From CAYVUM01 sp964454795 (GTDB lineage Bacteria; Pseudomonadota; Alphaproteobacteria; Rhodospirillales; Defluviicoccaceae): a DNA stretch of 50,015 nt. The translations under genes were made by a program, and so were the position numbers. The notes beneath the pieces were generated by a model. That model was not told the origin of the DNA. It made no database searches and saw only the letters and a program-made list of their open reading frames with translations. Position 1 is the first letter of the stretch. Every line of letters starts with the position of its first letter. The stretch covers positions 1 through 50,015 of the forward strand of contig CAYVUM010000010.1 of the NCBI GenBank assembly GCA_964454795.1, written 5' to 3'. Of the stretch, positions 1 to 8,307 are shown piece by piece.

Positions 1-45
1 TGAACAGAGCTTAACGGCGGATCCGGAGGGGATGACTGGCCGGGG

Positions 46-1881
46 TCAGGAGGCTTGGCGCAAGGCCTTCTTGCGTTCGTGTTCCTTCAGGAACTTTTTG
101 CGGATCCGGACCGATTTCGGGGTGATTTCGACCAGTTCATCATCGTTGATGAATTCCAGCGCGAACTCCAGGGTGGTGCGCACGGGCGGCACCAGGAGGA
201 TGTTCTCGTCCGATCCGGCGGCGCGGATGTTGGTGAGCTGCTTGGCTTTCAGGGGATTGACGGTGAGGTCTTCGGCGCGGGCGTTGATGCCGATCACCAT
301 CCCCTCGTACACCTCATCGCCGTGGCCGATGAACAGCCGGCCGCGCTCCTGGAGATTAAACAGGGCGTAGGCGAGGGCCTTACCGCTGGCCATGGAGACC
401 AGCGCGCCGTTAATCCGGCGGCCCAAATCCCCGGCAACCCGAGGGCCATAGCTTTCGAAGGCATGATACATCAGGCCGGTGCCCGAGGTGGTGGTGAGGA
501 AGTCGGGGCGGAAGCCGATCAGGCCGCGGCTGGGAATCCGATAGTCGAGCCGGACCCGGCCCTGCCCGTCGGGAGTCATGTTGCGCAGTTCGCCTTTGCG
601 CTCGCCCAGCTTCTCCATCACCGCCCCCTGATGCGCCTCCTCCACGTCGACGGTCAGCGTCTCAAAGGGCTCGCACACCTCACCGTCGAATTCCTTGAGG
701 ATGACTTCAGGGCGCGAGATCGCCAGCTCGTAGCCTTCCCGGCGCATGTTCTCGATCAGGATGGAGAGATGCAGCTCGCCGCGGCCGGACACCCGGAACT
801 TGTCCGGATCGGCCCCGGGTTCGACGCGCAGGGCGACGTTGTGCAGCAGCTCCTGCTCGAGACGGTCCTTGAGAGTGCGGCTGGTGACATACTTTCCCTC
901 CCGGCCGCCGAGGGGAGAGTCATTGACCTGAAAGGTCATGCTGATCGTCGGTTCATCGACGACAAGCGGCGGCAGCGCCTCAGCCGCCTCCGGTGCGCAC
1001 ACGGTCTCGGAGATTTTCAGATCGGGAATGCCGGTGAAGGCGATAATCTCGCCCGCCCGGGCCTGCTCACACTCGATCCGCTCCAGACCGAGAAAGCCGA
1101 GAACCTGGAGCACGCGGCCCCGCCGGGGTGTTCCGTCGGCGGCAAGAACGGTCACGGCGGTGTTCCGATCGAGGCGTCCGCGGCGAATGCGGCCAATGCC
1201 GATGACGCCCACGTAGCTCGAGTAGTCGAGAGCGCTCACCTGAAGCTGCAAGGGGCCGTCGGGATCGACGTCGGGCGCCGGGACCTTCTCAACAATCGTC
1301 GCGAACAGGGATGTCATGTCACCGCTGCGGTGCTGGTCATCCAGGCTGGCCCATCCCTCCAGCGCGGAGGCGAACACCACCGGGAAGTCGAGCTGCTCTT
1401 CGGTGGCACCGAGCCGGTCAAACAGGTCGAACGTCTGATCGACAACCCAGTGCGGGCGGGCGCTTGGCCGGTCCACCTTGTTGACGACGACGATCGGCCG
1501 CAACTGCCGCTGAAGCGCCTTGCGGGTGACAAACGTCGTCTGCGGCATGGGCCCGTCCACGGCATCAACGAGAAGCAGCACCGAGTCGACCATCGACAGC
1601 GCCCGCTCGACTTCGCCGCCGAAGTCGGCGTGGCCGGGGGTGTCGACGATGTTGATCCGCCAGCCCTGCCAGTTGATCGCCGTGTTCTTGGAGAGGATGG
1701 TGATTCCCCGCTCTTTCTCGAGATCGTTGGAATCCATCACCCGCTCCACGGCCGGGCCGCGGCTGGTGAGCGTGCCAGACTGCTGCAGGAGCTTGTCGAC
1801 AAGCGTCGTTTTGCCGTGGTCCACGTGGGCCACGATCGCAATATTGCGAATGCGAAAGCGGTCGTCGCCGCGGGCGGTCAT
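46..1881 (-). CDS. typA: Translational GTPase TypA/BipA
   Basis: This is a ribosome-associated GTPase of the EF-G/LepA class. In other bacteria it acts in stress and cold adaptation and in 50S assembly. The product has 611 residues, the normal family length. The G1 loop AHVDHGKTTL lies at residues 18-27, the G3 motif DTPGH at 80-84 and the G4 motif NKVD at 134-137. A beta-barrel domain II, EF-G-like domains III and V, and a basic C-terminal tail typical of TypA follow. The ATG at 1881 puts the G domain at the expected distance from the N terminus. It is transcribed leftward, and the next minus-strand gene upstream ends about 150 bases away, so it is probably monocistronic. Confidence 0.97.
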   Translation of the reverse strand: MTARGDDRFRIRNIAIVAHVDHGKTTLVDKLLQQSGTLTSRGPAVERVMDSNDLEKERGITILSKNTAINWQGWRINIVDTPGHADFGGEVERALSMVDSVLLLVDAVDGPMPQTTFVTRKALQRQLRPIVVVNKVDRPSARPHWVVDQTFDLFDRLGATEEQLDFPVVFASALEGWASLDDQHRSGDMTSLFATIVEKVPAPDVDPDGPLQLQVSALDYSSYVGVIGIGRIRRGRLDRNTAVTVLAADGTPRRGRVLQVLGFLGLERIECEQARAGEIIAFTGIPDLKISETVCAPEAAEALPPLVVDEPTISMTFQVNDSPLGGREGKYVTSRTLKDRLEQELLHNVALRVEPGADPDKFRVSGRGELHLSILIENMRREGYELAISRPEVILKEFDGEVCEPFETLTVDVEEAHQGAVMEKLGERKGELRNMTPDGQGRVRLDYRIPSRGLIGFRPDFLTTTSGTGLMYHAFESYGPRVAGDLGRRINGALVSMASGKALAYALFNLQERGRLFIGHGDEVYEGMVIGINARAEDLTVNPLKAKQLTNIRAAGSDENILLVPPVRTTLEFALEFINDDELVEITPKSVRIRKKFLKEHERKKALRQAS

Positions 1882-2027
1882 CGCTGTGATCTCCGAAGCC
1901 GGAAGCCAGCCGGACCCTACGCGAACCGCGGGCCTTGCGCAAAGGCCCGCGGATGGCTTGATCGCGGATGGCTCGCCCGCGAGTGGATCGCCAGAAGACC
2001 GGTGACCGCTAACTGAAAGTCAGACGT

Positions 2028-2798
2028 TCAGGCCGGCCGGCACGGCTGACAGGGAGAGCAGGGCTGGGGTGCACAGGGATGACAGCTCATCGCTGAATGG
2101 TCGTGTTCGCTCCGGGGTTGCGCCGCGCGGGCGGCCAGGGACCGGGAGCGGAAATCGGTCTCGCCAATATCGGCGATGGTCACTCCGGACAGGACCATGA
2201 GAACGTACCGCCGGAGGTCCTCCCAAAGCTGATTGCTGCCAGCGATCACTGCACCCGTGGCGGCCCGCGCATCGCCATCCCGGGCGTGGCCGCTGCCGGG
2301 TTCGCTGTGACCGGAGCCGTTGCCGTCGTGGAAGGCGTCCCGACCCTTGGGGCCTTCGCGACGGTTGCCACCATCGGCGGCCCGGGTCGCGGAGACCGCA
2401 CGGCCCAGATGCCGTTCGACACTGATCCAATCGGCCGGCAGGGTGCGGTTTTGACCCTGATGCCCCTCACGCTGACCATCTCCGTCGCCATGGCCATTCC
2501 CGGCTCGCCCCCCAGCCATTCTGAGGCGTTCCGGCGTTGTCGGCTGATCGAAAGCCTGGAAGACTTGATCAACATAAATCTGGTGGGCTGCGCGGCTCAG
2601 ATAGTAGCCTCCGCCAGAGCCTTTCTTGGCTTCGACGAACTCCGCCCGGCGGAGGCGTGCCATGATCGCCTCGGTATACGAAACCGAGCGGTTGATGGCC
2701 CGGGCCAGCCAGAGCGTTTTGCCCGGCCGCGCGCGGGTACAGCTGCGCAGCTGCACGAGACACTCGACAGCGAGGTACGCATCGTTTGAAATCTGCAT
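2028..2798 (-). CDS. Rrf2-family transcriptional regulator with central insertion and Cys-rich tail
   Basis: The N terminus (residues 1-90) is an Rrf2/IscR-type winged helix. It starts MQISNDAYLAVECL and carries the wing motif KGSGGGYYLSRA. The family's C-terminal helix is also present (LWEDLRRYVLMVLSGVTIADI, about 191-211). Between them, where IscR and NsrR carry three Fe-S cysteines, is a roughly 100-residue Gly/His/Asp-rich low-complexity insertion without cysteines. The protein ends in a tail with five cysteines (C239, C242, C247, C250, C253). At 256 residues it is far longer than the usual 140-160. It is divergent from a MarR-type gene that also has a cysteine-rich C terminus, so redox or metal sensing is plausible but not shown. 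Confidence 0.8.
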   Translation of the reverse strand: MQISNDAYLAVECLVQLRSCTRARPGKTLWLARAINRSVSYTEAIMARLRRAEFVEAKKGSGGGYYLSRAAHQIYVDQVFQAFDQPTTPERLRMAGGRAGNGHGDGDGQREGHQGQNRTLPADWISVERHLGRAVSATRAADGGNRREGPKGRDAFHDGNGSGHSEPGSGHARDGDARAATGAVIAGSNQLWEDLRRYVLMVLSGVTIADIGETDFRSRSLAARAAQPRSEHDHSAMSCHPCAPQPCSPCQPCRPA

Positions 2799-2857
2799 GT
2801 TCTCTCCGCTCCCTCCTTACCGCCCCGCGATAAAGTAGCTGATAGTTTTCCCCGCCA

Positions 2858-2886
2858 TTGTCAAGATTGTTTTGATTCGGTACAAT
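2858..2886 (+). promoter_or_regulatory. Putative sigma-70 promoter of the MarR-type gene, back-to-back with the Rrf2 gene
   Basis: TTGTCA (2858-2863) and TACAAT (2881-2886) are separated by exactly 17 bases. An AGGAGG ribosome binding site follows at 2895-2900, before the GTG at 2910. On the other strand a perfect TTGACA (2865 to 2860) overlaps this -35 box and points to the Rrf2 gene, although I see no good -10 box for it. The two divergent regulators therefore probably share one control region. Confidence 0.6.
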
Positions 2887-2909
2887 TAGCATTCAGGAGG
2901 TGGAATTCA

Positions 2910-3539
2910 GTGGCCCAAAATCCCGTTATCGCTGAGATGGTGAGTGCGCTGGCCCGTCTTCCCCAGACGGACACGCCGGCGGGTACGTTGACGGCGCATC
3001 AGTGGTCGACGCTGCGGTTTCTGGCTCAGGCGAACCGCTTCTCCCGCACGGTCTCGGGTGTGGCCAGCTATCAGGCGACCACCCGCGGCACCGCATCCCA
3101 GCTCGTCAAGGGTTTGGAAACGAAAGGGCTTCTGGCGCGCACCCCGGACCGCCGGGACCGCCGGAGCGCTCGTCTCGATCTCACCGAGCAAGGCTTGAAT
3201 GTGCTCGAACACGATCCGCTTCGCCCGTTGAACGAAGCCGCTGCAACCCTGCCCGAGGGCGAGCGGACGGCCCTCGCCGCGATCCTGCGGCGGCTGCTTG
3301 TCGATGTTGTGGACCGACAAAACGTCGGGTTTGCCGGGCGCTGCGGTGAGTGTGTTCACCTCCAGCGTCCGCAGCCACCGGTGGACGACATTCCGCTTCG
3401 CTGCGGGCTCACCGGCGAGGGGCTCATGGAGGCGGAACGCGGCCAGCTCTGCGTCAACTTCCGGTTCCGGGACGGTGCGGACGCGAACGAGACAGCGACC
3501 GGGCATCCGGTCACGGAGACCAGCAAGACCCCGGCCTGA
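2910..3539 (+). CDS. MarR-family winged-helix regulator with Cys-rich C-terminal domain
   Basis: Residues 25-130 form a MarR-type winged helix: SQLVKGLETKGLLART for the recognition region, the wing DRRDRRSARLDLTEQG, then a dimerisation helix. After it comes a short domain with cysteines at 145, 148 (CGEC), 165 and 181, a spacing that could hold a metal or Fe-S centre. The GTG start at 2910 is fixed by an AGGAGG site 10 bases upstream. The product has 209 residues against about 150 for simple MarR proteins. It is divergent from the Rrf2-type gene and 65 bases upstream of pgeF. Targets are unknown; autoregulation of the divergent pair is likely by analogy. Confidence 0.8.
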   Translation: MAQNPVIAEMVSALARLPQTDTPAGTLTAHQWSTLRFLAQANRFSRTVSGVASYQATTRGTASQLVKGLETKGLLARTPDRRDRRSARLDLTEQGLNVLEHDPLRPLNEAAATLPEGERTALAAILRRLLVDVVDRQNVGFAGRCGECVHLQRPQPPVDDIPLRCGLTGEGLMEAERGQLCVNFRFRDGADANETATGHPVTETSKTPA

Positions 3540-3604
3540 TCGCCACGGCGAGGCTGGACAATCGGCAAGGTGCGTTCCGGTCCGTTTGCCGCTAAGGTGG
3601 CGGC

Positions 3605-4375
3605 GTGATGATCACCGCAGCCCCGTTCTCCGCCGAGGTATCCCTTCGCCACGCCTTCTTCACCCGCAGCGGCGGGGTGAGCGAGGGCATTTACGCCTCG
3701 CTCAACTGCGGTCTTGGCTCCGGTGACGAGCGGGATCGGGTCCTGACCAACCGCAGCCTCGCCATGGCCCAGTTCGGGCTTGTGGAAACGGATCTGGCAA
3801 CCGGATATCAGGTGCATTCGGCGGCGATTGCCCGGGTCGACAGGCCCTGGCCGGCCGGGGAGCGGCCGCAGGTGGACGGCTTGGTGTCGGACTCCCCGGG
3901 GGTGGCACTCGGCATCCTCACCGCCGACTGCGCGCCGGTGCTCTTCGCCGATCCGGACGCCGGGGTCATAGGCGCAGCACACGCCGGCTGGCGCGGTGCC
4001 CGCAACGGTGTTCTCGAAGCCACGGTCGGGGCGATGGCTGAACTCGGTGCCCGGCCGGCACGGATCCGCGCCGCCGTCGGGCCGTGCATCCACCAGCAGT
4101 CCTACGAGGTCGGGCCGGACTTTGTCGCCGCCTTCGCCGCTGATCTCCATGCGGAACCGGGCATGTTTGCCCTGTCGGATCGGGCCGGCCATCACCGCTT
4201 CGACCTCGCCGGCTATGTGCTCCGCCGGCTTCAGGCGCTCGGACTGGCGGCGGTTGAGCCGTCGCCGGCCGATACCTGCGCGGACGCCGAGCGGTTCTTC
4301 AGCTACCGGCGGACGACGCTCAACGGCGGCGGCGACTACGGGCGGAACCTCTCGGCGATCGCGCTCCTTGCTTAA
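3605..4375 (+). CDS. pgeF: Peptidoglycan editing factor PgeF (YfiH/DUF152, laccase-like)
   Basis: PgeF belongs to the multicopper polyphenol oxidase-like DUF152 family. In E. coli it removes wrongly incorporated amino acids from cell-wall precursors. The 256-residue product is full length and carries the family landmarks: FFTRSGGVSEG near the N terminus, the metal-site segment GILTADCAPVLFAD, AAHAGWRGARNGV, and the Cys/His motif AVGPCIHQQSYEVG. The GTG at 3605 is followed directly by an ATG at 3608. The purine-rich AAGGTGG just upstream suits either start. It lies between the MarR-type regulator and an M24 peptidase remnant that is read in the same frame after its stop codon. Confidence 0.93.
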   Translation: MMITAAPFSAEVSLRHAFFTRSGGVSEGIYASLNCGLGSGDERDRVLTNRSLAMAQFGLVETDLATGYQVHSAAIARVDRPWPAGERPQVDGLVSDSPGVALGILTADCAPVLFADPDAGVIGAAHAGWRGARNGVLEATVGAMAELGARPARIRAAVGPCIHQQSYEVGPDFVAAFAADLHAEPGMFALSDRAGHHRFDLAGYVLRRLQALGLAAVEPSPADTCADAERFFSYRRTTLNGGGDYGRNLSAIALLA

Positions 4376-4648
4376 GCGGGCCGGGATGGCGCTCTCGGCG
4401 TCACCCTGCCGCGAAGCTGGACGGAGGACCGCCCGATGCTCTGCCACGGCAACCCGATCGTCGCGGAGCCCGGCATGGTGATCGTCTGCCAGATGATTAT
4501 CTCCGCATCGGACGCCGGTGTGGCGAGGACCCTCGGGCGGACGGTGGTCATCGAAGCGGCCGGGGCGGAGCCAGTGACTCCGGCGACGCTTGAACCGGTT
4601 CAACGACAAGCCCGACAGGTGCCGGGATGCCCTATATCATCTACCTGA
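4376..4648 (+). pseudogene. Remnant of an M24 (Xaa-Pro peptidase/creatinase-like) gene, C-terminal end only
   Basis: Directly after the pgeF stop the same frame stays open for about 90 codons. It reads a recognisable C-terminal segment of an M24-family Xaa-Pro peptidase: GVTLPRSW, then GNPIVAEPGMVIVCQMII, then ARTLGRTVVIEAAGAEPV. The N-terminal and central catalytic parts, including the first four metal ligands, are absent, and pgeF occupies the place where they would be. The only internal ATG (4436) would give 70 residues with no catalytic site. I read it as a decayed 3' end left by a deletion, not a working gene. The assignment rests on recalled family motifs. Confidence 0.55.
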
Positions 4649-4704
4649 TTTTATTTTCGATTGTCGCAATGCTCGCGACCTGCATGCTCGGCCTCAGCGG
4701 CTGA
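4627..4704 (+). CDS. Possible 25-residue single-pass membrane peptide
   Basis: An ATG at 4627 opens a 25-codon frame that ends in TGA at 4702-4704. Almost the whole product is one hydrophobic helix (MPYIIYLILFSIVAML, then ATCMLGLSG). A good AGGT ribosome binding sequence sits 6 bases upstream. The local AT-rich run codes for the helix and stands out against the GC-rich surroundings. It overlaps the end of the M24 remnant in another frame and lies just before the putative prs promoter. No function is assigned; chance coding of a hydrophobic stretch is possible. Confidence 0.38.
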   Translation: MPYIIYLILFSIVAMLATCMLGLSG

Positions 4705-4712
4705 GCGCTCCG

Positions 4713-4741
4713 TTGCAAACGGGCGGCGCGATTGTTACAGT
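4713..4741 (+). promoter_or_regulatory. Putative promoter of the prs-rplY-pth-ychF operon
   Basis: TTGCAA (4713-4718) and TACAGT (4736-4741) are 17 bases apart. Transcription would begin near 4748, leaving a leader of about 155 nucleotides before the prs start. No other comparable hexamer pair was noticed between here and prs. Confidence 0.45.
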
Positions 4742-4903
4742 CCGGCGAAAGGATGGCCTGTGGCGCGAGGGCGCTGCGGCTGTCAGTTATCCTTGGGCAG
4801 TGAGCGGCGCCGACCCCCGGGCTTGGTGAACGGCGGTCGCTCCGGCATTTCCGGAAACAGGGCTTCGGCAGGCCGCGTCGGTGGCTATGGGGAAATGGAC
4901 CGC

Positions 4904-5836
4904 ATGAAACTGGTGGCGTGCAACAGCAACCGTGCGCTTGCCGACGCCATCGCCGCATATCTCAAGCTGCCGGTGACGCGCGCCAGCATCCGCCGCTTTC
5001 CCGATCTCGAGGTGTTTGTCGAGATCCAGGAGAACGTCCGCGGCGAGGACGTCTTCGTCATCCAGTCGACGTGCTATCCGGCCAACGACAACCTGATGGA
5101 ACTGCTCGTCACCCTGGATGCTCTCAGGCGCGGTTCGGCGCGGCGGATCACCGCGGTGATGCCCTATTTCGGTTACGCCCGCCAGGACCGTAAGTCCGGC
5201 CCGCGCACCCCGATCTCCGCCAAGTTGGTCGCCAACCTGATCACCGTCGCCGGCGCCGACCGGGTGCTGACCATCGATCTCCATGCCGGACAGATCCAGG
5301 GGTTCTTCGACATTCCGGTGGACAACCTGTTCGCCGCCCCGGAGTTCGCCAAGGATATCCGCGCCCAGTTCCCCGACGATGACGTGATGATCGTCTCGCC
5401 CGATGTTGGCGGCGTCGTCCGTGCCCGCAACATTGCCAGCCGCCTGAACGCCGACCTGGCAATCATCGATAAGCGCCGCGAACGCGCCGGCGTCTCGGAG
5501 GTGATGAATATCATCGGCGATGTGCGCGACCGGACCTGCATCCTGATCGACGATATCGTCGACTCCGCTGGAACCCTCTGCAATGCCGCCCGCGCCCTGA
5601 TGGACCATGGCGCCCGGACCGTTTCATCCTACGTCACCCACGGCGTGCTGTCCGGCGGCGCGGTTGCCAGGGTCGCCGCCTCGCCCATGCAGAAGCTGGT
5701 GATTACCGACAGCATTCCGGCGACCGAGGCAGTACGCATTTCCAACAATATCGAACAGCTCACGATCTCGCCGCTGGTTGCCGAAGCGATGCGGCGGATC
5801 AGCGAGGAGACCTCGGTCTCCAGCCTGTTCGACTGA
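4904..5836 (+). CDS. prs: Ribose-phosphate pyrophosphokinase (PRPP synthetase)
   Basis: This enzyme makes 5-phosphoribosyl-1-diphosphate from ribose 5-phosphate and ATP for nucleotide, histidine, tryptophan and NAD synthesis. From the ATG at 4904 (MKLVACNSNRALADAI) the product is 310 residues, the normal length. An in-frame ATG at 4895 would add three residues but sits only two bases after the GGGGA sequence, so 4904 is preferred. Visible motifs are the ATP-binding region RRFPDLEVFVEI, YARQDRK, the metal and ribose-phosphate segment DLHAGQIQGFFD, and the PRPP loop DDIVDSAGTL. It is followed by rplY, pth and ychF in the same direction, a common alphaproteobacterial arrangement. Confidence 0.96.
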   Translation: MKLVACNSNRALADAIAAYLKLPVTRASIRRFPDLEVFVEIQENVRGEDVFVIQSTCYPANDNLMELLVTLDALRRGSARRITAVMPYFGYARQDRKSGPRTPISAKLVANLITVAGADRVLTIDLHAGQIQGFFDIPVDNLFAAPEFAKDIRAQFPDDDVMIVSPDVGGVVRARNIASRLNADLAIIDKRRERAGVSEVMNIIGDVRDRTCILIDDIVDSAGTLCNAARALMDHGARTVSSYVTHGVLSGGAVARVAASPMQKLVITDSIPATEAVRISNNIEQLTISPLVAEAMRRISEETSVSSLFD

Positions 5837-5864
5837 CATCACCGAGCCCGCGTAGAACCGCGGT

Positions 5865-5888
5865 CCGCCGGCCCCGGAGACCCGGCGG
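5865..5888 (+). other. Small hairpin in the prs-rplY gap
   Basis: CCGCCGG (5865-5871) can pair with CCGGCGG (5882-5888), leaving a 10-base loop just upstream of the GAGGAGG site of rplY. It may be a processing site, a weak attenuator, or nothing. There is no run of T after it. Confidence 0.25.
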
Positions 5889-5908
5889 AAAATGAGGAGG
5901 TACGAACC

Positions 5909-6523
5909 GTGAGCGAAATCATTCCCCTGCTTGGCACCCCCCGGCTGCAAACCGGAAAAGGTGGTGCCCGCGTCACCCGGCGCGAAGGCCGAATTCCCGG
6001 GATCATATACGGCGCCGGCGCCGAGCCCCTGGCGATTTCCCTCGATCCGGTGGAGATCGAGAAGCAGGCGAACCGCCATGGCTTCTATTCGCACATCTTC
6101 GAGATCGAAGTGGACGGCAGCAAGCACCGGGTTCTTGCCCGCGAGGTGCAGCGGGACCTGATCACCGGTAAGCCCCACCACGTGGATTTCATGCGGGTCA
6201 GCCGGCGCAGCCGCGTGCATGTGGAGGTCGACGTGCGGTGTGTGAACGAAGCGGCCTCTCCCGGCATCGCCAAGGGCGGGATCGTCAACATCGCGCTGCA
6301 CAGCCTCGACATCGTTGCCCGGGCCGATGCGATGCCGGAGGAGATCGCCGTCGATCTGTCCGGCCTGGAGATCGGCGCATCGGTGCATGCCAAGGAGATC
6401 AGCCTGCCCGAAGGCGCCGCGCTCGGCAATGTGGACCCGGAAGACACCGTGGTCACCATCGCGCCGCCGTCCGGCGGTGCCAAAGGCCCGGCCGAGGGCG
6501 AAGGCGAGGCGGCTGAGGCCTGA
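5909..6523 (+). CDS. rplY: 50S ribosomal protein L25 (TL5/Ctc type)
   Basis: L25 binds 5S rRNA on the large ribosomal subunit. The 204-residue product is the long two-domain form: an N-terminal L25 domain (RVTRREGRIPGIIYG, FYSHIFEIEV, VDFMRV) and a C-terminal TL5 beta domain (LHSLDIVARADAMPEEI, LPEGAALGNVDPEDTVVTI), ending in an acidic Gly/Glu/Ala tail. The GTG at 5909 follows a strong GAGGAGG site. It lies 72 bases after prs and 34 bases before pth, and the prs-rplY-pth order is widely conserved. Confidence 0.96.
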   Translation: MSEIIPLLGTPRLQTGKGGARVTRREGRIPGIIYGAGAEPLAISLDPVEIEKQANRHGFYSHIFEIEVDGSKHRVLAREVQRDLITGKPHHVDFMRVSRRSRVHVEVDVRCVNEAASPGIAKGGIVNIALHSLDIVARADAMPEEIAVDLSGLEIGASVHAKEISLPEGAALGNVDPEDTVVTIAPPSGGAKGPAEGEGEAAEA

Positions 6524-6557
6524 GCCGGAGGGAGCACGCTGATCCCCGGGCCGGATC

Positions 6558-7202
6558 GTGGTGACGGCGCTGCAGCTGGTGGTCGGTCTCGGTAATCCGG
6601 GACCAGGATACGCCCGCAACCGCCACAACATCGGCTTCATGGCCGCCGATGCGCTGGCGGGGCGGCACGGCTTTCCGGCGTTCCGGTCCCGTTTTCAGGG
6701 CTTGGCGGCCGAGGGAATGATTGCCGGCACGCGGGTGATGCTGCTCAAGCCAATGACGTACATGAATGAGTCCGGCCGGTCGGTGGCCCAGGCCGTGCGC
6801 TTCTTCCGTCTGGGGGTGGAGGCGGTGACCGTCCTGCATGACGAGCTGGACCTCGCCGCCGGCAAACTCCGGGTCAAGCGCGGCGGCGGCCATGCCGGCC
6901 ACAACGGCATTCGCAACATTGCCGCCCACATCGGCGCGGACTTCCGGCGGGTGCGCCTCGGGGTTGGCCACCCGGGCGACAAGGACCGGGTGATCGGCCA
7001 TGTGCTCAAGGACTTCGCCAAAGCCGACGAGGCCTGGCTGGAGCCGCTGCTGGAGGCGGTCGCCGGGAATTTCGGCGTGCTGATTGCCGGCGATGATGCC
7101 GGCTTCATGAGCCGGGTGGCCCTTGCCGTAGCGCCGGCGAAACCGGCCCGGCCTGCGGGTTCCGACAGCCCGGCGCCGTCCGGCGGCGGGGAAGGACCCT
7201 AA
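6558..7202 (+). CDS. pth: Peptidyl-tRNA hydrolase
   Basis: Pth releases peptides from peptidyl-tRNA that drops off the ribosome and recycles the tRNA. The 214-residue product contains the family motifs GLGNPGPGYARNRHNIGFM, which holds the catalytic-site Asn and His, then LLKPMTYMNESGRSV, HDELDLAAGKLRVKRGGG and GHNGIRNI. It is slightly longer than the usual 190 residues because of a Pro/Ala/Gly-rich tail. Two adjacent GTG codons (6558 and 6561) can serve as start. It sits between rplY and ychF, with only four bases to ychF. Confidence 0.96.
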   Translation: MVTALQLVVGLGNPGPGYARNRHNIGFMAADALAGRHGFPAFRSRFQGLAAEGMIAGTRVMLLKPMTYMNESGRSVAQAVRFFRLGVEAVTVLHDELDLAAGKLRVKRGGGHAGHNGIRNIAAHIGADFRRVRLGVGHPGDKDRVIGHVLKDFAKADEAWLEPLLEAVAGNFGVLIAGDDAGFMSRVALAVAPAKPARPAGSDSPAPSGGGEGP

Positions 7203-7206
7203 GGCA

Positions 7207-8307
7207 TTGGGCTTCAACTGCGGCATCGTCGGGCTGCCGAACGTCGGCAAATCCTCGCTGTTCAACGCGCTGACCGCCTCCGCGGCGGCCGAGGCCGGCA
7301 ACTTTCCGTTCACCACCATCGAGCCCAACGTCGGCCGGGTGCCGGTGCCCGATCCAAGGCTCGATCGCATTGCCGCCATCGCCAGGTCAGCGAAAGTGGT
7401 GCCGACCCACCTGGAGTTCGTGGATATCGCCGGGCTTGTCGCCGGCGCCAGCAAGGGCGAAGGCCTTGGCAACAAGTTCCTGGCCAACATCCGCGAGGTG
7501 GATGCGGTCCTTCACGTGCTCCGCTGCTTCGAAGATGACGACGTCCATCACGTCTCCGGGTCCGTCGATCCGCTGCGGGATGCCGACGTGGTCGAAACCG
7601 AGCTGATGCTGGCCGATCTGGAGAGCCTGGAGAAGCGTCAGGCGGCCCTGGTCAAAAAGGCCCGCGGCGGCGAGAAGGAGGCCAGGGAGGCGCTCACGGT
7701 CATCGAGCCGATCCTCGAGGCGTTGCGCGAGGGCCGGCCGGCCCGGGCGGTGCCATTCGGGGCCGGGGAGCGGGAGCGGGTTCGGTTGCTGCAGCTGCTC
7801 ACCGCCAAGCCGCTGCTTTACGTCTGCAACGTCGACGAGGGCTCGGCAGCCGGGGGCAACGCCTGGTCGGCGAAGGTGGCGGAACGGGCGGCCGCGGAAC
7901 GGGCGGAGGTGGTCGCCGTGTCGGCTGCGATCGAAGCCGAACTGGCGGAGATTGCCGATCCCGAAGAGCGGGCGGCCTTCCTCAACGATCTGGGCCTCAG
8001 CGAGACCGGGCTCGCGCGGGTCATCACCGCAGGCTACAAGCTGCTCGGGCTGTTGACGTTCTTCACCGCGGGGCCGAAGGAGAGCCGGGCCTGGACGGTC
8101 CCGGCAGGCAGCCGGGCGCCGCAGGCTGCCGGTTGTATCCACTCGGACTTCGAGCGCGGCTTCATCCGCGCCGAGACCATTGCCTGCGAGGATTACATCG
8201 CCCTCGGCGGCGAGCAGGCCTGCCGGGATGCCGGCAAGATGCGCTCGGAAGGCCGCGATTACGTGGTGCAGGACGGCGACATCCTGTTGTTCCGCTTCAA
8301 CGTCTGA
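7207..8307 (+). CDS. ychF: Redox-regulated ATPase YchF (OLA1 family)
   Basis: YchF is an Obg-related P-loop protein that prefers ATP over GTP and associates with ribosomes. The 366-residue product is full length. G1 is GLPNVGKSSLF, the switch region is NFPFTTIEPNVG, G3 is DIAGLVAGASKGEGLGN, and the NVDE motif replaces the GTP-specific NKxD. A C-terminal TGS domain ends in VQDGDILLFRFNV. The start is TTG at 7207, four bases after pth, which gives the normal N terminus. Its last 11 bases overlap the convergent gene at 8297-8875. Confidence 0.96.
   Translation: MGFNCGIVGLPNVGKSSLFNALTASAAAEAGNFPFTTIEPNVGRVPVPDPRLDRIAAIARSAKVVPTHLEFVDIAGLVAGASKGEGLGNKFLANIREVDAVLHVLRCFEDDDVHHVSGSVDPLRDADVVETELMLADLESLEKRQAALVKKARGGEKEAREALTVIEPILEALREGRPARAVPFGAGERERVRLLQLLTAKPLLYVCNVDEGSAAGGNAWSAKVAERAAAERAEVVAVSAAIEAELAEIADPEERAAFLNDLGLSETGLARVITAGYKLLGLLTFFTAGPKESRAWTVPAGSRAPQAAGCIHSDFERGFIRAETIACEDYIALGGEQACRDAGKMRSEGRDYVVQDGDILLFRFNV

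Noticed and set aside
55..2016. Long plus-strand open frame opposite typA
   Set aside because: It lies entirely over the typA gene and its upstream gap in the opposite direction, with no protein-family motif. It is a result of GC-rich codon use.
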